From positions 4,278,001-4,342,000 of the forward strand of contig NZ_JAFBBY010000001.1 of assembly GCF_016907515.1 (NCBI RefSeq): DNA of 64,000 nucleotides. Reading direction: 5' to 3'. The notes under the pieces are model-generated. The model had not been told where the DNA came from, searched no databases, and saw only the letters and a list, made by a program, of their open reading frames with translations. The position numbers and the translations under genes are program-made. Of this stretch, positions 27,201-36,724 are shown piece by piece (the first letter of the stretch is position 1; each line of letters opens with the position of its first letter). This stretch comes from Nocardioides nitrophenolicus. GTDB taxonomy: Bacteria; Actinomycetota; Actinomycetes; Propionibacteriales; Nocardioidaceae.

Positions 27201-28070
27201 TCACACCCCGATCGGGTGCCAGACCGTCTTCTGCTCCACGAACGCGGTCATGGGCGACAGGCCAGGCTCCTCGGCCCAGTCCGGCTCCGCGTCGGGGGCG
27301 CGGCGGACCCGCTTGAGGTTGTCGGCGGCGGCGACCTCGAGCGAGGTGGCGAGCTCCGGGTCGCCGGCGACGCCGCACAGGTCGATCGCGTTGACGTCCA
27401 TGTGGGCGGCCAGCCACGGCCCGAGCGTCACGGCGTCGCCGGTGAGGATGTTGACCACCCCACCGGGCACGTCGGACGTGGCGAGCACCTCGGAGAAGGT
27501 CACGGCGGGGAGCGGCCGCTCGTACGACGACACGACCACCGCGACGTTGCCGGTGACGATGACCGGGGCCACGGTCGAGACCAGGCCGAGCAGGGACGAC
27601 GACTGCGGCGCGAGCACGCCGACGACACCGGTCGGCTCGGGCGCGGTGTGGTTGAAGTACGGGCCGGCGACCGGGTTGGCGTTGCCGATCACCTGGGCGA
27701 GCTTGTCGGCCCAGCCGGCGTACCAGACCAGGCGGTCGACGGCGGCGTCGACCTGGCCGCGCGCGACCGCGGCGGAGACGCCCTCGGACTGGCGCACGGC
27801 CTCCTCGAACTGCGGACGGCGGTCCTCCATCACCTCGGCGATCCGGTAGAGGATCTGGCCGCGGTTGTAGGCCGTCCGCGACGACCAGGAGCCGAACGCC
27901 TTGCGCGCGGCGACGACCGCGTCGCGGACGTCCTTGCGCGAGGCGAGGGAGGCGTTGGCCACGAACTTCCCCTTGCTGTCGGTGACCTCGTAGGAGTGGC
28001 CCGACTCGGACCGCGGGAAGGCGCCGCCGATGTAGAGCTTGTAGGTCTTGCGTACGTCGATGCGGGCCAT
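27201..28070 (-). CDS. Aldehyde dehydrogenase-like protein lacking the catalytic cysteine region
   Basis: A 289-residue protein with only the NAD-binding-side half of an aldehyde dehydrogenase (YKLYIGGAFPRSESGHSYEVTDSKG; EPTGVVGVLAPQSSSLLGLVSTVAPVIVTGNVAVVVSS; PGGVVNILTGDAV). It then ends without the ELGG glutamate and the catalytic cysteine segment. The start overlaps the stop of the active enzyme by one base (TGATG) and codon use is normal, so it is not decay. The pair active-ALDH plus cysteine-less ALDH mirrors the two halves of the fused ALDH16 family, where the second half is also inactive. It is probably a structural partner of the upstream enzyme. Confidence 0.85.
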   Translation of the reverse strand: MARIDVRKTYKLYIGGAFPRSESGHSYEVTDSKGKFVANASLASRKDVRDAVVAARKAFGSWSSRTAYNRGQILYRIAEVMEDRRPQFEEAVRQSEGVSAAVARGQVDAAVDRLVWYAGWADKLAQVIGNANPVAGPYFNHTAPEPTGVVGVLAPQSSSLLGLVSTVAPVIVTGNVAVVVSSYERPLPAVTFSEVLATSDVPGGVVNILTGDAVTLGPWLAAHMDVNAIDLCGVAGDPELATSLEVAAADNLKRVRRAPDAEPDWAEEPGLSPMTAFVEQKTVWHPIGV

Positions 28071-29506
28071 CAGGCTCCGGCCTCCTTCAGGTAGGCGGCG
28101 AGGCCCTGGCGCCCGCCCTCGCGGCCGTAGCCGGACTCCTTGTAGCCGCCGAACGGGCTGGCCGGGTCGAACTTGTTGAAGGTGTTGGCCCACACCACGC
28201 CGGCCCGCAGCTGCGAGGCCATGTGGAGGATCCGGGAGCCCTTCTCGGTCCACACGCCCGCGGAGAGCCCGTAGGGCGTGTTGTTGGCCTTCTCGACCGC
28301 CTCGGCGGGGGTGCGGAAGGTGAGCACCGACAGCACCGGGCCGAAGACCTCCTCGCGGGCGATCCGGTGGGCCTGGGTGACGCCGGTGAAGATCGTCGGG
28401 GGGAACCAGAAGCCCGACGACGGCAGGTCGCACGCCGGCGCCCAGCGCTCGGCGCCCTCGGCCTCGCCGATGTCGGAGAGCTCGCGGATCCGCTCGAGCT
28501 GCTCGCGCGAGTTGATCGCGCCGATGTCGGTGTTCTTGTCGAGCGGGTCGCCGACGCGCAGCGTGCCCATCCGGCGCTTGAGCCGGGCCAGCACCTCGTC
28601 GGCCACCGACTCCTGGACCAGCAGCCGCGAGCCCGCGCAGCAGACATGGCCCTGGTTGAAGAAGATGCCGCCAACGATGCCCTCGACCGCCTGGTCGATG
28701 GGGGCGTCGTCGAAGACGATGTTGGCGGCCTTGCCGCCGAGCTCCAGGGTGGCCTTCTTGTCGGTGCCGGCGATGGCGCGGGCGATGGCCTTGCCGACCG
28801 CGGTGGAGCCGGTGAAGGCGACCTTGTCGACGTCGGGGTGGGAGACCACGGCCTGGCCGGTGGCGCCGGCGCCGGTGACGATGTTGACGACGCCCGGCGG
28901 CAGGTCGGCCTGCTGGCAGATCTCCGCGAACAGCAGCGCCGTCAGCGGCGTGGTCTCGGCGGGCTTGAGGACGACGGTGTTGCCGCAGGCCAGCGCCGGG
29001 GCGACCTTCCACGCCAGCATGAGCAGCGGGAAGTTCCACGGGATCACCTGGCCGGCGACGCCGAGCGGCTGGGGGTTGGGGCCCAGGCCGGCGTACGCCA
29101 GCTTGTCGGCCCAGCCGGCGTAGTAGAAGAAGTGCGCCGCGACGACGGGTACGTCGACATCGCGGCTCTCCTTGATCGGCTTGCCGTTGTCGATCGACTC
29201 CAGGACGGCGAGCTCGCGGGCCCGCTCCTGGATGATCCGGGCGATCCGGAACAGGTACTTGGCCCGCTCCTTGCCCGACATCCGCGACCAGCCGCGGAAG
29301 GCACGACGCGCGGCCCGGACCGCGAGGTCGACGTCGGCGTCGGACGCCTCGGCGATCTCGGCGAGCGTCTCCTCGGTGGCCGGGTTGACCGTCTTGAACG
29401 ACGACCCGCGGCCGTCGACGAACTCGCCGTCGAGGAACAGGCCGTAGGACGGCTTGATGTCGACGATGCTCCGCGACTCGGGTGCGGGGGCGTACTCGAA
29501 GGCCAT
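28070..29506 (-). CDS. Aldehyde dehydrogenase (catalytically complete)
   Basis: A 478-residue NAD(P)-dependent enzyme oxidising aldehydes to acids. The motifs are complete: substrate/NAD site PWNFPLLMLAWKVAPALACGNTVVLKPAE, the coenzyme loop FTGSTAVGK, the general base Glu near 254 in LELGGKAAN, and the catalytic cysteine near 287 in NQGHVCCAGSRL. It begins 2 bases after the deoC stop. DeoC releases acetaldehyde, so oxidation of that product is a natural role. It is followed by its cysteine-less partner. Confidence 0.95.
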   Translation of the reverse strand: MAFEYAPAPESRSIVDIKPSYGLFLDGEFVDGRGSSFKTVNPATEETLAEIAEASDADVDLAVRAARRAFRGWSRMSGKERAKYLFRIARIIQERARELAVLESIDNGKPIKESRDVDVPVVAAHFFYYAGWADKLAYAGLGPNPQPLGVAGQVIPWNFPLLMLAWKVAPALACGNTVVLKPAETTPLTALLFAEICQQADLPPGVVNIVTGAGATGQAVVSHPDVDKVAFTGSTAVGKAIARAIAGTDKKATLELGGKAANIVFDDAPIDQAVEGIVGGIFFNQGHVCCAGSRLLVQESVADEVLARLKRRMGTLRVGDPLDKNTDIGAINSREQLERIRELSDIGEAEGAERWAPACDLPSSGFWFPPTIFTGVTQAHRIAREEVFGPVLSVLTFRTPAEAVEKANNTPYGLSAGVWTEKGSRILHMASQLRAGVVWANTFNKFDPASPFGGYKESGYGREGGRQGLAAYLKEAGA

Positions 29507-29508
29507 GA

Positions 29509-30492
29509 TCAGTCCAGGGTGAAGTAGTCGGGACCGCTGTAGCGGCCGGTGGTCAGCTTGGTGCGCTGCATCAGCAGGTCGTTGAGCAGCGTGGAGGCGC
29601 CGAAGCGGAACCAGTCCGGGTCGAGCCAGTCGTCGCCGGCGATCTCGTTGACCATCACGAGGTACTTGATCGCGTCCTTGGCGGTGCGGATGCCGCCGGC
29701 CGGCTTCACGCCGATCTGGACGCCGGTCGCCTCGCGGAAGTCGCGCACCGCCTCGAGCATCACCAGCGTGACGGGCAGGGTCGCGGCCGGCTGCACCTTG
29801 CCGGTGGAGGTCTTGATGAAGTCGGTGCCGGCGAGCATCGCCAGCCAGGAGGCGCGGCGCACGTTGTCGTAGGTCTGCAGCTCGCCGGTCTCGAAGATCA
29901 CCTTGAGGTGGGCGTGGGAGCCGTCGGGGCGCACGCACGCCTCGCGGGTCGCCACGATCTCCTCGAACACCTGCAGGTAGCGGCCGGCGAGGAAGGCCCC
30001 CCGGTCGATGACCATGTCGATCTCGTCGGCGCCGTTGGCGACCGCGTCGCGGGTGTCGGCGAGCTTGACCTCCATCGAGGCCCGGCCGCTCGGGAAGGCC
30101 GTGGCGACGGCCGCGACATTGACCTCGGAGCCGACGATCGCCTTCACCTCGCCCACCAGGTCGCCGTAGACGCACACCGCCGCCACCGACGGGCAGCTCG
30201 GGTCGGCGGGGTCGGGGCGCAGCGCCTTGTTGGCCAGCGCGCGGACCTTGCCCGGGGTGTCCTGGCCCTCGAGGGTGGTCAGGTCGACCATCCGGATGGC
30301 GAGGTCGAGAGCCCACTCCTTGGCGGTCGTCTTGATCGAGCGGGTCCCGAGACCGGCCGCACGCGCCTCCGCGCCGACCTGGTCGACGCCGGGGAGGCCG
30401 TGGAGGAACCGGCGCAGCGAGGCCTCGCTCGCGGTCACTTCGGAGTACGCCGCGAGTCCCGGGGCGGGATCGGCGGGGGCGGTGGTCGGCAT
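29509..30492 (-). CDS. deoC: Deoxyribose-phosphate aldolase
   Basis: A 327-residue class I aldolase splitting 2-deoxyribose-5-phosphate into glyceraldehyde-3-phosphate and acetaldehyde. The Schiff-base lysine lies in TDFIKTSTGKVQPAATLP, the second lysine in VKPAGGIRTAKDA, and the acidic residues in EIDMVIDRGAFLAG. It is longer than the E. coli enzyme at the N-terminus, as in the longer DeoC branch of actinobacteria. TATGCT 7 bases before the chosen ATG indicates a leaderless start; an ATG 12 bases upstream overlaps that -10 and is less likely. It heads an operon with two aldehyde dehydrogenase genes. Confidence 0.95.
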   Translation of the reverse strand: MPTTAPADPAPGLAAYSEVTASEASLRRFLHGLPGVDQVGAEARAAGLGTRSIKTTAKEWALDLAIRMVDLTTLEGQDTPGKVRALANKALRPDPADPSCPSVAAVCVYGDLVGEVKAIVGSEVNVAAVATAFPSGRASMEVKLADTRDAVANGADEIDMVIDRGAFLAGRYLQVFEEIVATREACVRPDGSHAHLKVIFETGELQTYDNVRRASWLAMLAGTDFIKTSTGKVQPAATLPVTLVMLEAVRDFREATGVQIGVKPAGGIRTAKDAIKYLVMVNEIAGDDWLDPDWFRFGASTLLNDLLMQRTKLTTGRYSGPDYFTLD

Positions 30493-30499
30493 GCTCGTC

Positions 30500-30505
30500 A
30501 GCATA
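30500..30505 (-). promoter_or_regulatory. -10 box for deoC (TATGCT on the minus strand)
   Basis: It lies 7 bases before the deoC ATG and overlaps by two bases the -10 box of the divergent PH-domain gene. Confidence 0.5.
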
Positions 30506-30509
30506 GGGT
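30504..30509 (+). promoter_or_regulatory. -10 box for the PH-domain gene (TAGGGT)
   Basis: It ends 7 bases before the GTG start. Sharing two bases with the deoC -10 box means the two promoters probably exclude each other. Confidence 0.55.
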
Positions 30510-30516
30510 TGGAAGC

Positions 30517-31089
30517 GTGCAGAACGAAGGTGTCGACAAGGTTGAGCGCTACAGCTCGGGCGGTCTGGTCGTGGGCCTGATCGGAATGGCGCTGGCGCTC
30601 GCCGTCCTGGTCTACGGGCTGGTCGACGACGAGGCCGGCTTCGCACCGTGGGCCTACCCGTTCTGCCTGCTGCTGGGCCTGCTGGCCTACCTGGTCCTGG
30701 TCCGGCCGGCGATCCGGCTGCACCGCGACGAGCTCGAGCTGCGCAACGTGCTGCACAGCCGCTGGGTGCCCTTCGCCCTCATCACCGGCGTCGAGATCGC
30801 CCAGGTGACCGTCGTGCGGGTCGGCGAGCAGCGCTACGTCGGCAGCGGCTTCGGCCGCACCCGCCGCACCATCCGCCAGGACGGCCGGGCCGCCCACGAC
30901 ACGCCCCTGGAGAAGCGGTCCACGGCCTGGCTGATCGAGGACAAGGTCGAGCGCCGAGCCGCGGCGGCCCGCGAGCGTCGTACGACGGACGACGCGGCCC
31001 CCGAGGTCCGCCATGCCTGGGCGTGGCCCGAGATCACGGCCCTGGGCGTGCTCACGGTGGCGACCGTCGTGCTGGCCCTGGTCGGCTGA
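30517..31089 (+). CDS. PH-domain-like membrane protein
   Basis: A 190-residue protein. Two N-terminal membrane segments (LVVGLIGMALALAVLVYGLV; AYPFCLLLGLLAYLVLV) are followed by a bacterial PH-like domain (IRLHRDELELRNVLHSRWVPFALITGVEIAQVTVVRVGEQRYVG). A last membrane segment (ITALGVLTVATVVLALVG) follows. The middle part is highly charged. Function is unknown; such proteins are often membrane scaffolds. It is divergent from deoC and followed by an FKBP gene with its own promoter. Confidence 0.75.
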   Translation: MQNEGVDKVERYSSGGLVVGLIGMALALAVLVYGLVDDEAGFAPWAYPFCLLLGLLAYLVLVRPAIRLHRDELELRNVLHSRWVPFALITGVEIAQVTVVRVGEQRYVGSGFGRTRRTIRQDGRAAHDTPLEKRSTAWLIEDKVERRAAAARERRTTDDAAPEVRHAWAWPEITALGVLTVATVVLALVG

Positions 31090-31105
31090 CGCTTCGCCTC
31101 GTTCG

Positions 31106-31111
31106 TAGGCT
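31106..31111 (+). promoter_or_regulatory. -10 box for the FKBP gene (TAGGCT)
   Basis: It ends 7 bases before the ATG, a leaderless arrangement. Confidence 0.5.
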
Positions 31112-31118
31112 GCACCCC

Positions 31119-31685
31119 ATGCAGACCCGTGCCCGGCTCGTCGCCGCCACCTTCCTGTCGCTGTCCGTGCTCGCCACCAGTGCGTGTGGCGACGACGGGG
31201 AGGAGAAGGCCGCCGACTCCTCCTCGGCCGCCCCGACCGACTCCTCCGACTCCTCCGACTCGTCCGCCCCGACCGCCGAGTGCACGGTCGACGACATCCA
31301 GGTCGAGGGCGACTTCGGCAGCACGCCGAGCGTCACCATCCCCGACGACTGCACGCCGCCGGCCACCCTGCTCAGCAAGGACCTGGTCACCGGCACCGGC
31401 CCGGCCGCGGAGGCCGGCGCCACGGTCGAGACCAACTACCACCTGGTCACCTGGTCCGACAAGCAGGTGCTGGACAGCTCCTTCGAGCGCGGCGAGACCT
31501 TCCCGCTCGAGAACCTCGGCAACGCCCCGGTCATCGACGGCTGGAACCAGGGCCTGCTCGGCATCCAGCAGGGCACCCGCCGCCTGCTCGTGATTCCGCC
31601 GGACCTCGGCTACGGCGAGGGCGGCAACGGCGTCGCCCCCGACGAGACCCTGGTCTTCGTGGTCGACGCCGTCTCGATCAGCTGA
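31119..31685 (+). CDS. FKBP-type peptidyl-prolyl isomerase lipoprotein
   Basis: A 188-residue exported prolyl isomerase. The N-terminus is a lipoprotein signal with lipobox LATSAC, followed by an acidic Ser-rich spacer (SSSAAPTDSSDSSDSSAPT). The FKBP domain follows: DLVTGTGPAAEAGATVETNYHLVTW, the active-site WNQGLLGIQQGTRRLLVIPPDLGYGEGG and the closing ETLVFVVDAVSIS. It would help fold proteins on the outer face of the membrane. Confidence 0.93.
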   Translation: MQTRARLVAATFLSLSVLATSACGDDGEEKAADSSSAAPTDSSDSSDSSAPTAECTVDDIQVEGDFGSTPSVTIPDDCTPPATLLSKDLVTGTGPAAEAGATVETNYHLVTWSDKQVLDSSFERGETFPLENLGNAPVIDGWNQGLLGIQQGTRRLLVIPPDLGYGEGGNGVAPDETLVFVVDAVSIS

Positions 31686-31697
31686 GCCGGGCCGCCT

Positions 31698-33368
31698 TCA
31701 GATCCCCGCCGCGGCGGCGATGTCGGCCCGCAGCGCGGTGAGCCGGGTCGCCGCCTCGGCCCGGGCCGTGGCGACGTCGCCGTCGACGACCGGCACGACG
31801 ACCTCGAGGTAGCACTTGAGCTTGGGCTCGGTGCCGCTCGGCCGGACGACGACCCGGCTGCCGTCGGCGGTGCGGTAGCGCAGCCCGTCGGTGGGCGGCA
31901 GTGCGGCCGAGCCCGCGGTGAGGTCGTCGGCGCTGGTGACCTCCGAGCCGCCGAGCGTGGTGGGCGGCGTGCCGCGCAGCCGCTCCATCGCGGCCGCGAT
32001 CTCGGCCAGGTCGGTGACCCGGACCGAGAGCTGGTCGGTGGCGTGCAGCCCGTGGGCGACGGCGATGTCGTCGAGCAGGTCGGGCAGGCCGCGGCCGGCG
32101 GCCTTGGCCTCGGCGGCGATCTCGCACAGCAGCAGCGCCGCGGAGACGCCGTCCTTGTCGGCGACGTGCACCGGGTCGACGCAGTAGCCGAGCGCCTCCT
32201 CGTAGCCGAACACCAGGTCCGGCAGCCGGCCGATCCACTTGAAGCCGGTCAGCGTCTCGGCGTACGGCTGGCCGGCCGCGGCGGCCATGGTGCCGAGCAG
32301 GGACGAGGACACGATCGAGGTGGCGTAGACACCGGCGCGCCCGGCCCGGAGCAGGTGGTCGGCGAGCAGCGCGCCCACCTCGTCGCCGCGCAGCATCCGC
32401 CAGCCGTCGGGCCCGGGGACGGCGGCCGCGCACCGGTCGGCGTCGGGGTCGTTGGCGATGACCAGGTCGGCGTCGGTGCGCTCGGCCAGCGCGATCGCGC
32501 GGTCGATGGCGCCCGGCTCCTCCGGGTTGGGGAAGGCGACGGTCGGGAAGTCCGGGTCGGGCGCCTCCTGCTCGGCGACGACCTGCGGCGTCGCGAAGCC
32601 GGCGTTCTCCAGCACGGTCGGGAGCGCGCCGCCGCCGACGCCGTGCAGCGGCGTGTAGACGATGGTGAGGTCGCGGGGACCGTCACCGGCGATCGCGGCG
32701 ACGGTGTCGAGATAGGCGTCTACGATCCCGTCGTCGAGGACCCGGCCGCCCGTCGTCTCCAGCGGCAGCCGCACGATCGACTCCAGGTTGCCGACCGCTG
32801 CGATCCGCGCGGCGATCTCGGTGTCGGCGGGCGGCACGATCTGGCTGCCGTCGCCGAGGTAGACCTTGTAGCCGTTGTCCTGCGGCGGGTTGTGGCTCGC
32901 GGTCACCATGACGCCGGCCGCGCAGCCCAGCTCGCGGATCGCGAACGCCAGCAGCGGCGTCGGCAGCGGGCGGGGGAGGAGCAGCGGCCTGAGGCCCGCG
33001 CCGGCCATCACCTCGGCCGTGTCGCGGGCGAACACGTCGGAGTTGTGGCGGGCGTCGTAGCCGATCACGACGGGGCTGCCGGGGGCGCTCCCGGTGTCGC
33101 GCAGGTAGGCCGCCAGTCCGGCCGCCGCGCGCAGCACGACGAGCCGGTTCATCCGGTTGGGGCCGGCGCCGAGCGCGCCGCGCAGGCCCGCCGTACCGAA
33201 CTCGAGGGTGCCGTGGAAGCGGTCGGCGAGGTCCGCGCGCGCGTCGGCGTCGCCGGCCTCGACCGCCGCGATCACCCGGACCAGCTCGTCGCGGGTCTGG
33301 GCGTCGGGATCCTCGGCCAGCCAGGACTGGGCCCGGGCGAGCAGGACGTCGGTGTCAGGCGTGGTCAC
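31698..33368 (-). CDS. Phosphomannomutase/phosphoglucomutase
   Basis: A 556-residue alpha-D-phosphohexomutase interconverting sugar-1- and sugar-6-phosphates. The phosphoserine loop is VMVTASHNPPQDNGYKVYLG, the metal-binding loop VIANDPDADRCAAAV, the sugar loop YEEALGYCVDP, and the C-terminal phosphate site VVRPSGTEPKLKCYLE. The whole is the long PMM/PGM type of actinobacteria. It starts at GTG with ACGGTA-complement (TACCGT) 6 bases upstream, so it is leaderless. It stands alone, facing the FKBP gene. Confidence 0.95.
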   Translation of the reverse strand: MTTPDTDVLLARAQSWLAEDPDAQTRDELVRVIAAVEAGDADARADLADRFHGTLEFGTAGLRGALGAGPNRMNRLVVLRAAAGLAAYLRDTGSAPGSPVVIGYDARHNSDVFARDTAEVMAGAGLRPLLLPRPLPTPLLAFAIRELGCAAGVMVTASHNPPQDNGYKVYLGDGSQIVPPADTEIAARIAAVGNLESIVRLPLETTGGRVLDDGIVDAYLDTVAAIAGDGPRDLTIVYTPLHGVGGGALPTVLENAGFATPQVVAEQEAPDPDFPTVAFPNPEEPGAIDRAIALAERTDADLVIANDPDADRCAAAVPGPDGWRMLRGDEVGALLADHLLRAGRAGVYATSIVSSSLLGTMAAAAGQPYAETLTGFKWIGRLPDLVFGYEEALGYCVDPVHVADKDGVSAALLLCEIAAEAKAAGRGLPDLLDDIAVAHGLHATDQLSVRVTDLAEIAAAMERLRGTPPTTLGGSEVTSADDLTAGSAALPPTDGLRYRTADGSRVVVRPSGTEPKLKCYLEVVVPVVDGDVATARAEAATRLTALRADIAAAAGI

Positions 33369-33386
33369 CGGGCCACGGTAGCCGGG

Positions 33387-34376
<990 letters not shown>

Positions 34377-34394
34377 GGGGACCAGCCAACTCCT

Positions 34395-34414
34395 TGGAGT
34401 GCGCTCCAGGTCAA
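34395..34414 (-). promoter_or_regulatory. MerR-type promoter of the aldo/keto reductase
   Basis: On the minus strand TTGACC is followed at once by TGGAGCGCACTCCA, a near-perfect dyad filling the spacer, the hallmark of MerR-activated promoters. The -35 overlaps the merR stop codon. Confidence 0.7.
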
Positions 34415-34788
34415 GCCGTGCGCTCCAGGACGCAGCCGGTGTAGAGGTCGATCTTGTGCTCGATGGCGCTCAGGTGCGCCTGGACCTCGGCGAGCTGGCG
34501 CAGCACCTGCGCGCGGTGGTCCTGGAGCAGGGCCAGCCGCTCCTCCTCGTTGCCGGCGCCCGCGCGCACCAGGTCGGCGTACTGGCGGACCTGGCGGATC
34601 GGCATGCCGGTCGCCCGCAGCCGGGTGACCAGCTCGACCCAGCGCAGGTCGGCCTCGTCGTAGCGCCGGTGGCCGCTGGTGTCGCGCGGCACCGGCCGCA
34701 GCAGCAGCCCGTCCTTCTCGTAGTAGCGCAGGGTGTCGGCCGTCAGGCCCAGCGACTCGGCGGCCTCGGCGATCGTGCAGGTCGGCAT
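34411..34788 (-). CDS. MerR-family regulator
   Basis: A 125-residue regulator with a winged-helix N-terminus ([43 protein letters not shown]), a dimerisation coiled coil ([34 protein letters not shown]) and a single C-terminal cysteine (CVLERTA). MerR proteins of this short kind respond to drugs, oxidants or aldehydes and act by untwisting the spacer of the promoter just downstream. AACACT 6 bases before the ATG suggests a leaderless message. Confidence 0.92.
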   Translation of the reverse strand: MPTCTIAEAAESLGLTADTLRYYEKDGLLLRPVPRDTSGHRRYDEADLRWVELVTRLRATGMPIRQVRQYADLVRAGAGNEEERLALLQDHRAQVLRQLAEVQAHLSAIEHKIDLYTGCVLERTA

Positions 34789-34820
34789 GTCCCCAGTGTT
34801 GCTCGGTGCAGGATGATCCC

Positions 34821-35258
34821 GTGCGCCGGTCCTTCGTCTTCGCCGACACCTGGGTGGTCGACGCGCCCGTGGACGAGGTGGCCGCGGCGCTCGTCGACCT
34901 CGAGCACTACCCGCGCTGGTGGCCCCAGGTCCGCGCGGTCGCCAAGCTCGGCCCCGACACCGCCTGGGTGCGCTGCCGGTCGACGTTGCCCTACACCCTC
35001 GACCTGGTCCTCGACGCCGTCTCCCGCACCCCGCCGGTGGTGGAGGTCGCGATCGGCGGCGACCTCGACGGCTACGCCCGGTTCACGCTGAGCGGCGAGC
35101 CCGGCCGGACCCGGCTGGACTTCGCGCAGGAGGTCAGCGTGGGCGGGCTGCTCGCCCTGGCGTCGTACGGCGGGCGGTGGCTGCTGGAGTGGAACCACCG
35201 GCGGATGATGGCGGGCTGCCGAGCGGGCCTGGCGGCGCGGCTCGGGGAGCTGGGCTGA
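34821..35258 (+). CDS. SRPBCC/START-like domain protein
   Basis: A 145-residue single-domain protein with the SRPBCC opening (VVDAPVDEVAAALVDLEHYPRWWPQVRAV) and closing helix (LLEWNHRRMMAGCRAGLAARLG). The fold binds hydrophobic ligands such as lipids or polyketides. The GTG start is chosen because CAGGAT lies 6 bases before it; another GTG 15 bases upstream is less likely. It is divergent from the MerR gene. Confidence 0.82.
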   Translation: MRRSFVFADTWVVDAPVDEVAAALVDLEHYPRWWPQVRAVAKLGPDTAWVRCRSTLPYTLDLVLDAVSRTPPVVEVAIGGDLDGYARFTLSGEPGRTRLDFAQEVSVGGLLALASYGGRWLLEWNHRRMMAGCRAGLAARLGELG

Positions 35259-35286
35259 GCTGGGGTGGGACCGGCTCTTCCGTCGT

Positions 35287-35337
35287 ACCCGGCATTCGGG
35301 TCGGCCCCGGGCCCGAATCACGACCTGGATGCCGGGT
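35287..35337. repeat. 51-bp palindromic repeat, family A copy 2
   Basis: It has the same outer arms (ACCCGGCAT/ATGCCGGGT) and exact length as the copy at 3404-3454. 17-base arms pair with two mismatches. It lies at the convergent end of the SRPBCC gene and supplies the last six codons of the VanZ-like gene. Confidence 0.7.
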
Positions 35338-35881
35338 GCGACGACACCACCCGGATCACGACCACGGCCACCAGCCCCAGGACCGCCCCGATCGCCGCTC
35401 CGGTCGCGTTGTCGATGATGTCGGTGACGTCGCAGGCGCGGTCGATCCGGGCGAGCTCGAGCTGGGTCTTCTCGATGAGGGCCGAGTAGGCGGCCAGTCC
35501 GAGCAGTCCGGCGGGAGCGAGCAGCCAGCCAGCCCGCCAGCGGGCCACGGCGACGACCAGCAGTGCGCCCGAGGGCACGAACAGGGCGGTGTTGAGCGTG
35601 CGTTGGCCGGACTGGAAGATCCAGAAGCCGTCGGGGGCCGGGCCGCCGATGTCCCAGGAGCAGGTCGTCATCCGGGTCTCGGCGGGCACGAAGCCGGTGT
35701 CGGGGGAGGTGGGCACCAGGGTGACCAGCGCGATCACCACGACCGACCAGACGAGGCCGGCGATGGCGATCGCGGAGATCCAGCCGAGCGGGCGGGCCAG
35801 GACGAGCGCGACGAGGCAGCAGACCAACCCCGCGACGCCGATGCCGAGCAGCATCACGCCGGTCCCCCCGAACGTGACCAT
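35318..35881 (-). CDS. VanZ-like membrane protein
   Basis: A 187-residue membrane protein with about five hydrophobic segments and a VanZ-type core (RTLNTALFVPSGALLVV; SALIEKTQLELARIDRACDVTDIIDNATGAAIGAVLG). VanZ is linked to teicoplanin resistance in enterococci, but most relatives have unknown roles. Its C-terminus SSHPASRS is encoded by a palindromic repeat, so the element may have replaced the original end. An upstream TAACGT 8 bases before the ATG could be the -10. Confidence 0.82.
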   Translation of the reverse strand: MVTFGGTGVMLLGIGVAGLVCCLVALVLARPLGWISAIAIAGLVWSVVVIALVTLVPTSPDTGFVPAETRMTTCSWDIGGPAPDGFWIFQSGQRTLNTALFVPSGALLVVAVARWRAGWLLAPAGLLGLAAYSALIEKTQLELARIDRACDVTDIIDNATGAAIGAVLGLVAVVVIRVVSSHPASRS

Positions 35882-35920
35882 GGCCCCAGACGTTAGCCGT
35901 CCGCGCCCGGCAACCCCAGC

Positions 35921-36724
35921 TCAGCCGACCCGGGCCCGCTGCCTGGCGACGAACCTGGTCGCCATCCGGTTCACCAGCACCGGTGCCAGCCGGCCGATCC
36001 GCCACGCGACCCGGGCCTGCCGCGGCTCGACCACGATCGCCTCGTCCGCGGCGACGGCGGCGAGCACCCGGCGGGCGAGCACGTCGGGGTCGACGGGGTG
36101 CTTGACGCCCTGGCCCTCGAGGTAGAAGTCGCGGCCCTTGAACGGCCCGATCTCGCCCTTGTCGAGGATCGGGGTGTCGACGGCGGCCGGGCAGACCACG
36201 GTGACGCCGACGCCGTGCGCGGCGGCCTCGGTGCGCAGCGCGAGGGAGAGGCCGACGACGGCGTGCTTGGTGGTGACGTACGACGTCATCAGCCCCGCCG
36301 CCATCAGCCCACCCATCGACGCGGTGTTGACGATGTGCCCGCCGCGCTGGCGGATCATCCGTGGGTAGGCCGCATGCACGCCGTGCACGACGCCGCGGAC
36401 GTTGACGTCGATGATCGCGTCCCACTGCGCCAGGGTCAGCGACTCGGTGGCGCCGAGCCAGGTGATGCCGGCGTTGTTGACCATCAGGTCGAGCCGGCCG
36501 TGCTCCTCGACCACGGCCGCCACGGCCGCCTCGACGGACTCCGCCGAGGTGACGTCGACCTGGCGGGCGACGGCCGTCCCCGGTCCGCCGGCGGACCCGG
36601 AGACCAGCGCCGCCGCCTCGGGGTCCAGGTCCGCGCACACGACGTACGCGCCGTCGGCGACCAGGGCCCGGACCAGCGCGGCGCCGATGCCGGAGCCGCC
36701 GCCGGTGACGATCGCGGTCCTCAC
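35921..36724 (-). CDS. Short-chain dehydrogenase/reductase (SDR)
   Basis: A 267-residue classical SDR. The coenzyme motif is VTGGGSGIG, the structural NNAG follows, and the catalytic residues are Ser in TASMGGLMAAG and Tyr/Lys in SYVTTKHAV. Its C-terminus is extended and basic (RRVLAAVAADEAIVVEPRQARVAWRIGRLAPVLVNRMATRF). The GTG start overlaps the preceding SDR stop by four bases (GTGA). It is the second gene of the SDR operon; substrate unknown. Confidence 0.92.
   Translation of the reverse strand: MRTAIVTGGGSGIGAALVRALVADGAYVVCADLDPEAAALVSGSAGGPGTAVARQVDVTSAESVEAAVAAVVEEHGRLDLMVNNAGITWLGATESLTLAQWDAIIDVNVRGVVHGVHAAYPRMIRQRGGHIVNTASMGGLMAAGLMTSYVTTKHAVVGLSLALRTEAAAHGVGVTVVCPAAVDTPILDKGEIGPFKGRDFYLEGQGVKHPVDPDVLARRVLAAVAADEAIVVEPRQARVAWRIGRLAPVLVNRMATRFVARQRARVG

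Noticed and set aside
27201..28070. The short aldehyde dehydrogenase as a pseudogene
   Set aside because: It has a coupled start, normal codon use and a clean stop, and the truncation point matches the inactive half of ALDH16, so decay is unlikely.
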